Program-made: the position numbers and the translations under genes
Shown: one piece after another, positions 9,328-12,942 of the stretch
How positions within the stretch are numbered: position 1 is the first letter of the stretch
Layout: every line of letters starts with the position of its first letter
The notes under the pieces: generated by a model
What the model saw: the letters and a program-made list of their open reading frames with translations, nothing else
Told to the model about the DNA's origin: nothing
Databases searched by the model: none
Source: Acidimicrobiia bacterium
Lineage (GTDB): Bacteria > Actinomycetota > Acidimicrobiia > Acidimicrobiales > Ilumatobacteraceae
DNA length: 12,942 nucleotides
Assembly: GCA_013811855.1 (NCBI GenBank)
Contig: JACCUL010000205.1
Span: 1-12,942 of the forward strand
Direction of reading: 5' to 3'

Positions 9328-9890
9328 CCCGCACCTCCACTGCTGGCGCCGACGCGGGAGATGAACGACTCGATCAGCTCCTGGTGCGTGTCGCGGTCGA
9401 TATGGTCGGTCACGACCCGCTCCGCGGCGGCCGCGGCGAGGCCGGCGATCTCGGCCCGCAGCTCGTCGTTGCCGCGGGACTCGGCGGCGGCGATGTCGGA
9501 CTCGGCCTTGGCGAGCAGGTCGGCGATCTCCCGTTCCATGCGCTGGCGGCCGTCGGCGAGCAACGCCTCGGCCTGACCGTCCGCCTCAGCCAACAACCGC
9601 GTCCGCTCGGCGCCGATGTCGCCCTTGGCCCGGCGGATCTCGTCGGCCTCGGCGGTCGCGTCGGCCTTCTCCTTGGTCGCCACGTCGAGCTGGCTCTGGA
9701 CCCGCTCGGTCCGCGCCGCCAGGCCCTTCTTCACCAGCGGGCCGGCCTTCCACACCAGCAACCCGAAGATGAGCAACGACGCCAACCCGCCGAAGACGAT
9801 CTCGTAGGTTTCGGGGAGGAGCCAGTGGTGGCTCTGGTCGATGTGTTCTTCGTCCTCGGCCACGGCGGCGATCAGCGACAGCACGTTCAC
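9324..9890 (-). CDS. atpF: ATP synthase subunit b
   Basis: One of two stator-stalk subunits, 188 residues. A short polar N-terminus with His/Asp/Glu leads into a single membrane helix at about 29-47 (YEIVFGGLASLLIFGLLVW), then a long, highly charged, Ala-rich coiled coil to the end, which is the dimerising stalk that binds delta. By gene order (a, c, this family twice, delta), this second copy corresponds to b and the preceding one to b'. The start is GTG 9890, overlapping the stop of a 41-codon micro-ORF (GTGA). A usable AAGGG lies about 9 bases upstream. The start codon is also inside one arm of a 13-bp inverted repeat, so its access may depend on translation upstream. The TGA overlaps the ATG of the next micro-ORF. 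Confidence 0.95.
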   Translation of the reverse strand: MNVLSLIAAVAEDEEHIDQSHHWLLPETYEIVFGGLASLLIFGLLVWKAGPLVKKGLAARTERVQSQLDVATKEKADATAEADEIRRAKGDIGAERTRLLAEADGQAEALLADGRQRMEREIADLLAKAESDIAAAESRGNDELRAEIAGLAAAAAERVVTDHIDRDTHQELIESFISRVGASSGGAG

Positions 9891-9953
9891 TGGTGCACCC
9901 TTGCATCAAGCCACGGGTTTGCTGAATCCGCGACCACCGGGCACCAGTGAACG
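9884..9953 (-). promoter_or_regulatory. 13-bp inverted repeat enclosing the atpF start codon
   Basis: CGTTCACTGGTGC at 9884-9896 is exactly complementary to 9941-9953, 44 bases apart. In mRNA the 5' arm falls within the b'-b micro-ORF and the 3' arm contains the atpF GTG (9888-9890) and bases just upstream. If formed, the stem would hide the atpF start; ribosomes on the micro-ORF would unwind it. The 70-bp unit could equally be a small element with terminal inverted repeats. Confidence 0.55.
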
Positions 9954-10012
9954 CCTCGCCGCTGGGCGGCGAGAAAGACACCGTGTCTCCGGAGCTCGCT
10001 TCGCTCGCTCAT
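9887..10012 (-). CDS. Micro-ORF bridging b' and b subunit genes (41 codons), MSERSEL type
   Basis: The ATG at 10012 overlaps the b' stop (ATGA). The frame begins MSERSELRRHGV, passes through RRGVHWCPVV and ends LDARVHQ with a TGA that overlaps the atpF GTG (GTGA). It fills the whole 118-base gap, unusual for an operon otherwise packed to a few bases. Several codons in its second half (GAT, TCA, GCA, CTT, AAC) depart from the GC-ending usage of the neighbouring genes, so this stretch may be foreign or non-coding. It shares both ends with the atpF-atpH micro-ORF and carries an 8-bp hairpin and a 13-bp inverted repeat. It has no membrane helix or recognisable domain. Confidence 0.35.
   Translation of the reverse strand: MSERSELRRHGVFLAAQRRGVHWCPVVADSANPWLDARVHQ
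9955..9973 (-). repeat. 8-bp stem, 3-base loop hairpin in the b'-b joint
   Basis: CTCGCCGC at 9955-9962 pairs with GCGGCGAG at 9966-9973 around TGG. It lies one base upstream (mRNA sense) of the first arm of the 13-bp inverted repeat, so the joint could fold into two adjacent stems. No T-run follows, so not a typical terminator; a pause or RNA-processing site is possible. Confidence 0.5.
9992..10012 (-). repeat. Intercistronic GAGCGAGCG(C/A)AGCGAGCTC repeat, copy 2
   Basis: Minus-strand reading ATGAGCGAGCG, then A, then AGCGAGCTC, abutting the b' stop codon. Identical to copy 1 at 9307-9327 except for one base, and followed in both cases by a partly matching stretch ending GGTGTCT. Confidence 0.7.
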
Positions 10013-10608
10013 GAACTCGCCCCCACGCTCATGACATCGCTGGCGGCCCGACGGACGGTCTCGGCGTCGGGAGCCCGACCCGTGCTGCGTTCGACGAGCG
10101 CCGTCGTGACGGCCACGACGGCGGCCTCGACCGTCGACCGGGCGGCGGCGCGCCGTTCCTCGGCGGCGGTGGCGGCGGCGGCCCGTTGCTCGGCGATCTG
10201 CTGGTTGACCTCGGTGAGCCGGCCCGACCGCTCGTTGTCGAGCTGACGCCGGACCGCGTCCACGCGGCTGGCGGCTTCGGCTTTCACGGTGTCGAGCTCG
10301 GCCTGGTAGTCGGCCACCTCGCGGAGGGCCTGCTCGCGCACCGCATCGGCCTCCTCGTGGTCGGCGCGGATCTTCCCGTAGCGGGCGTCCATCCCCTTCT
10401 TCAACTTGGGGAACAGCACGAGGCGCATCAGCACGAGGAACACGACGAACGCGCCGATGCCCCACAGCAGCTCCTTGGCCTCGGGCGCGATCGGGCTCGG
10501 GCCCTCCTCCAGCGCCTCGGTCTCCTCCTCGGCTTGGGCGGGCGCCAACCCCGGGAGGAGCACCACCTGCACGCCGCCACCCCCGAGGGTGACGGTCACG
10601 GATTGCAC
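10009..10608 (-). CDS. ATP synthase subunit b' (second b-type stator subunit)
   Basis: A 199-residue stator protein: an N-terminal region with a hydrophobic, signal-like stretch (VQVVLLPGLAPAQA, about 13-26), an acidic segment, a membrane helix at about 46-66 (ELLWGIGAFVVFLVLMRLVLF) followed by PKLKKG, then a long charged coiled coil. Position directly after atpE and before the other b gene matches b'-b order in cyanobacteria and alphaproteobacteria; most actinobacteria have one b gene, so the stalk here is probably a b/b' heterodimer. The start is GTG 10608 with an AGGAGGG ribosome-binding site that overlaps the atpE stop. The upstream 20-odd residues could be a cleaved leader or simply an extended N-terminus. 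Which of the two genes is b and which b' is inferred from order. Confidence 0.93.
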   Translation of the reverse strand: MQSVTVTLGGGGVQVVLLPGLAPAQAEEETEALEEGPSPIAPEAKELLWGIGAFVVFLVLMRLVLFPKLKKGMDARYGKIRADHEEADAVREQALREVADYQAELDTVKAEAASRVDAVRRQLDNERSGRLTEVNQQIAEQRAAAATAAEERRAAARSTVEAAVVAVTTALVERSTGRAPDAETVRRAASDVMSVGASS

Positions 10609-10618
10609 GGGTTCCCTC

Positions 10619-10894
10619 CTACAGGCCGAGGAGGATGAAGACCACGAACCCGATCAGGGCGAGGGCCTCGGTGAAGGCGATGCCGAGGAACATCGTGGTC
10701 CTCACCATGCCGGCGGCCTCGGGCTGGCGGGCCATCGCCTCGATGGCCTTGCCGACCACGTAGCCGATGCCGATGCCCGGGCCGATGGCGGCGAGGCCGT
10801 AGGCGAACCCGGCGCCGATGGCGGCGTTGGCCGCCTTCTGGTCGTCGGCGTTCAACCCGGCCTGCTCGACGATGAGTCGCGAGAGCGATTCCAT
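10619..10894 (-). CDS. atpE: ATP synthase subunit c (c-ring proteolipid)
   Basis: A 91-residue hairpin of two membrane helices that forms the rotor ring. Helix 1 holds the small-residue packing motif ending GPGIGIG (38-44); the polar loop is ARQPE (55-59); helix 2 carries the ion-binding Glu76 in FTEALALIG. The residues around the carboxylate (Ile at the helix-1 position where sodium-type rings have Gln, and TEALA rather than the sodium-type AEST) indicate proton coupling. The first 20 residues are polar and longer than in E. coli. ATG 10894 is 44 bases after the atpB stop, with AGGAG about 13 bases upstream. The stop overlaps the strong ribosome-binding site of b', which fits high expression of c and b'. 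Confidence 0.97.
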   Translation of the reverse strand: MESLSRLIVEQAGLNADDQKAANAAIGAGFAYGLAAIGPGIGIGYVVGKAIEAMARQPEAAGMVRTTMFLGIAFTEALALIGFVVFILLGL

Positions 10895-10938
10895 GGTTGC
10901 TGTGTGCTCCTGTGGTCTGGCGGGTGGGAGAGGCGGGA

Positions 10939-11700
10939 CTAGTGCTCGGGGTGGCGGGCCAGGCCGATGTACACGGCCGTCAGGATCGTGAAGATGTAGG
11001 CCTGCAGGAAGCCGACGAGCACCTCGAACAGGGTGAGGAAGAGCAGCATGAAGAACGGCAGGATCGTCATCGGCTTGAGCAGCACCTGCTTGGTCTCGGC
11101 GAACAGCATGGCGTTCGACAGCACGGCGAACGTGACGAGCAGCATGTGGCCGGCGAGCATGTTGGCGAAGAGCCGGACGGCCAGCGAGAACGGGCGCAGC
11201 ACGATGTTGGAGAGGAACTCGATGAGCCCGACGAGGGGGCGCATCGCCACCGGCACGTTGTGCGGCCACACCATCCCGGTCAGGTAGCTGAGCCCGTTGT
11301 GCTTGAACCCGACGACGTTGTAGATGACCCACACGATCACGGCCAGGAACAGCGGCATGGCCATGCGCGCCGTGGCCGGCATCTGCAGGACCGGGATGAT
11401 CCCCGGCAGGTTGCACAGGTAGACGAACACGAACAGCGTGAGGAGGAACGGCGTCCAGCCGAGGCCGTCGCGGCCGATCGTCTGCATGACGATCTGGTCT
11501 TCGATGAACTCGACGCCCGTCTCGGCGACGTTGCGCACACCCGTCGGGGCGACCATCGGGTTCTTGCGCCCGGCCAAGAGGAAGATCGAGATCCCGATCA
11601 GCGCCGCCAGGCAGCCGATCAGGGCGACCTTGTTGAACGTCGGGAACAGGTCCTTCCAGCGGATGACCTCGTTGATCGGGGGGAATTCCAGGGCCAGCAT
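10939..11700 (-). CDS. atpB: ATP synthase subunit a
   Basis: The membrane stator subunit that forms the proton half-channels. 253 residues with five to six hydrophobic helices. The essential Arg is Arg176 in SLAVRLFANMLAGH, matching the aR210 motif of E. coli, and the final helix pair is represented by FEVLVGFLQAYIFTILTAVYI. ATG 11700 begins MLALEFPPINEV; GAGG about 11 bases upstream lies in the 13-base gap after the atpI-like stop. The gene leads the Fo cluster a-c-b'-b. Nothing looks broken. Confidence 0.97.
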   Translation of the reverse strand: MLALEFPPINEVIRWKDLFPTFNKVALIGCLAALIGISIFLLAGRKNPMVAPTGVRNVAETGVEFIEDQIVMQTIGRDGLGWTPFLLTLFVFVYLCNLPGIIPVLQMPATARMAMPLFLAVIVWVIYNVVGFKHNGLSYLTGMVWPHNVPVAMRPLVGLIEFLSNIVLRPFSLAVRLFANMLAGHMLLVTFAVLSNAMLFAETKQVLLKPMTILPFFMLLFLTLFEVLVGFLQAYIFTILTAVYIGLARHPEH

Positions 11701-11713
11701 GCCGGGAGCTACC

Positions 11714-12178
11714 TCAGTGGGTCGATGGGGCGTTGGTTGGACGGGTGGTCGGCCGGAGGCCGGGGGCGGCGAGCGAGAGGGCGACGTACTTCAGCTCCCA
11801 CACGAGGAGTCCGAGGTGCGTGACGATGATGGTCGCGCCGAGGGCGGGCCGCGAAATCCACGGTGCGTCGCGAACCAGGTACACAGCGAGGAAGACCAGG
11901 CCCAGCCGCACGAGGTAGCCGAACAGGGTGGCACCCATCAGCACCGGCAGGGAGATCCGCGCCGCGACGGCGATGGTCCCGGCGGCGAGCAGGAAGTTGG
12001 CGAGCACGATGGCGACGCCGTAGGCCGCCGACCACGCGCCGTCCCCGCCCCACACCACGCCGCAGACGGCGATGAGCGCGGGCGCGACGACGAGTCCCCG
12101 CTTGACCATGTCGGTCGACACCTCGACCTCGGGCACCGTGTCGGTCGAGGGGGACACCGCACCGACCGGCTCGGCCAT
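11714..12178 (-). CDS. atpI: AtpI-like membrane protein of the atp operon
   Basis: A 154-residue integral membrane protein with four hydrophobic segments (about 28-43, 48-70, 75-103 and 113-140). Position between the small AtpZ-like gene and atpB is the classic place for atpI, whose product helps assemble the c-ring and, with AtpZ, has been linked to divalent cation movement in some bacteria. Sequence conservation in this family is low, so the call rests mostly on topology and position. ATG 12178 is 2 bases after the upstream stop; an in-frame GTG at 12184 would overlap that stop as GTGA and would add two residues. The larger open frame to 12325 is an Arg-rich overlap and is not used. Confidence 0.75.
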   Translation of the reverse strand: MAEPVGAVSPSTDTVPEVEVSTDMVKRGLVVAPALIAVCGVVWGGDGAWSAAYGVAIVLANFLLAAGTIAVAARISLPVLMGATLFGYLVRLGLVFLAVYLVRDAPWISRPALGATIIVTHLGLLVWELKYVALSLAAPGLRPTTRPTNAPSTH

Positions 12179-12180
12179 CG

Positions 12181-12477
12181 TCACGGGGTCTCCGGGGCGG
12201 GGCCGCTCGACGCCACCCGGGCGCGGCGCTCGGTCTCGAGACGCTGCATCGTGGCGTCGTAGCGGTACTTGAACTTGAGGAAGAGGCCGACGCCGCCGAG
12301 CAGGCTGGCGGCGATCATGGCCCACGGGGTGATGCCGAGCCAGCGGTCGATCACGAAGCCGACGGCGAGGAACAACAGCATCGTCAGCGCCGCGTCCATC
12401 CCGTGGAGCACGCTGTCATCGGGGCTGACACGGGGAGGCGGGGGGACCAGCTTCATTGTCGGAGGATGATCGCTCAC
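12181..12477 (-). CDS. atpZ: AtpZ/AtpI-family small membrane protein
   Basis: First gene of the atp operon. From GTG 12477 it has 98 residues, from ATG 12456 91. Two hydrophobic segments carry the family pattern: MDAALTMLLFLAVGFVIDRW followed by LGITPWAMIAASLLGGVGLFL, with the G-F-x-I/L-D-x-W/L-L-G-x-x-P-W arrangement typical of AtpZ. The C-terminus is basic and cytoplasmic. The partner role of AtpZ with AtpI in c-ring assembly or cation transport is known for other bacteria and assumed here. No clear Shine-Dalgarno precedes either start, so a short leader from the promoter candidate at about 12499-12528 is possible. The open frame extends to an ATG at 12519, but that part overlaps the presumed promoter. 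Confidence 0.8.
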   Translation of the reverse strand: MSDHPPTMKLVPPPPRVSPDDSVLHGMDAALTMLLFLAVGFVIDRWLGITPWAMIAASLLGGVGLFLKFKYRYDATMQRLETERRARVASSGPAPETP

Positions 12478-12492
12478 GTAGCCGGGGCGACG

Positions 12493-12528
12493 CTTGTGAA
12501 CGTAAGAACAAGCTAGCATCTCGTTCGA
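12493..12528 (-). promoter_or_regulatory. Candidate atp operon promoter in an AT-richer patch
   Basis: Reading the minus strand, TCGAAC (12528-12523) and TACGTT (12504-12499) sit 18 bases apart and resemble weak -35 and TANNNT -10 boxes. The patch also holds CTTGT...ACAAG (12493-12497 with 12508-12512), a possible operator half-site pair. A start around 12492 would give a leader of about 15 bases to the GTG or 36 to the ATG. The 138 bases between 12477 and 12616 must also hold the control region of the divergent plus-strand gene. Pattern match only. Confidence 0.3.
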
Positions 12529-12615
12529 CGATCTGGGCGCGCCAGCGTCTCAGCATCGAGACGGATCGCACCCGGATCGCCGCCGCCGAGGGCGCTGCGG
12601 GTCACACTGTCCGTC

Positions 12616-12942
12616 GTGACCGCCACCTCCTCCACCACCGTCGACCGGGCCCGCCCGTTCCTCGAGCTGCACCGCCCGGGCACGCCGCTCGTGATGCCCA
12701 ACGCGTGGGATCTCGGCTCGGCCAAGCTGTTCGTGTCGCTCGGGTTCGAAGCCATCGCCACGACGAGCTCGGGCTTCGCCGCCACGCTCGGACGCCTCGA
12801 CGGCGCCGTCAGCCGCGACGAGGCGATCGCCCACACGGCGGCCCTGGCCGGCGGCGTCGACGTGCCGGTCAACGCCGACCTCGAGGACGGCTTCGGCGAC
12901 GATCCGTCCACGGCCGCGGAGACGATCCGGCTCGCCGTCGAG
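12616..12942 (+). CDS. Isocitrate lyase/phosphoenolpyruvate mutase family protein, N-terminal part (cut by window edge)
   Basis: An open frame from GTG 12616 runs off the right edge, giving 109 residues. It reads into the hallmark start of the PEP mutase/isocitrate lyase superfamily: LVMPNAWDLGSAKLFVSLGF, then IATTSSGFAATLGRLDG, SRDEAIAH and VPVNADLEDGFGD. In the family the conserved Asp residues of the xDxEDG segment bind the magnesium ion that holds the 2-oxo acid substrate. The best-known relatives cleave or make C-C or C-P bonds (oxaloacetate decarboxylase, 2-methylisocitrate lyase, PEP mutase); which applies here cannot be told without the C-terminal half. No Shine-Dalgarno is evident before the GTG. 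Divergent from the atp operon. Third positions are almost all G/C, confirming the frame. Confidence 0.88.
   Translation, partial: MTATSSTTVDRARPFLELHRPGTPLVMPNAWDLGSAKLFVSLGFEAIATTSSGFAATLGRLDGAVSRDEAIAHTAALAGGVDVPVNADLEDGFGDDPSTAAETIRLAVE

Noticed and set aside
12513..12911. Minus-strand open frame opposite the right-edge gene
   Set aside because: The plus-strand frame from 12616 gives clear PEP mutase family motifs; the minus frame gives none.

Overview
The window is GC-rich DNA with strongly GC-biased third codon positions, many GTG starts and tightly packed operons. This looks like a high-GC actinobacterium. The two b-type subunit genes in the ATP synthase operon, together with a carbonic anhydrase resembling mycobacterial Rv1284, would fit an Acidimicrobiia-like lineage, but that placement is inference and was not tested by a search. 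I see no rRNA, tRNA, CRISPR array, transposase or phage gene.

Layout. (1) Positions 1-204, minus strand: the N-terminal part of a universal-stress-protein-like gene cut by the window edge. (2) 270-2999, plus strand: a complete polar amino acid ABC importer with a lipoprotein binding protein, a permease and an ATPase. The permease carries an extra N-terminal module resembling a CD225/dispanin domain. (3) 2996-4294, minus strand: a short-chain dehydrogenase and a beta-carbonic anhydrase, converging on the transporter with a 4-base overlap of stop codons. (4) 4359-12477, minus strand: a full F1Fo ATP synthase operon. In transcription order it is atpZ-like, atpI-like, atpB (a), atpE (c), a b' gene, atpF (b), atpH (delta), atpA (alpha), atpG (gamma), atpD (beta), atpC (epsilon, unusually short). 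A 15-bp inverted repeat sits just after atpC, and the carbonic anhydrase gene starts immediately beyond it. (5) 12616-12942, plus strand: the start of an isocitrate lyase/PEP mutase family gene, cut by the window edge and divergent from the atp operon.

Most of the window is conserved housekeeping. The parts that stand out are in the joints of the atp operon. Four gaps (b'-b, b-delta, alpha-gamma, beta-epsilon) each hold a tiny open frame. Each frame starts on the stop codon of the preceding gene and ends on, or 2 bases before, the start codon of the next. Two of them are clearly related in sequence (both begin MSERSEL and end VHQ). In the b'-b joint, a 13-bp inverted repeat places the atpF start codon in a potential hairpin that translation of the small frame would open. 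This could be a chain of termination-reinitiation couplers that sets subunit stoichiometry, or an intergenic repeat family that happens to stay open. The second candidate novelty is the CD225-like/permease fusion. The 78-residue epsilon subunit, lacking the C-terminal inhibitory helices, is a third point worth checking.
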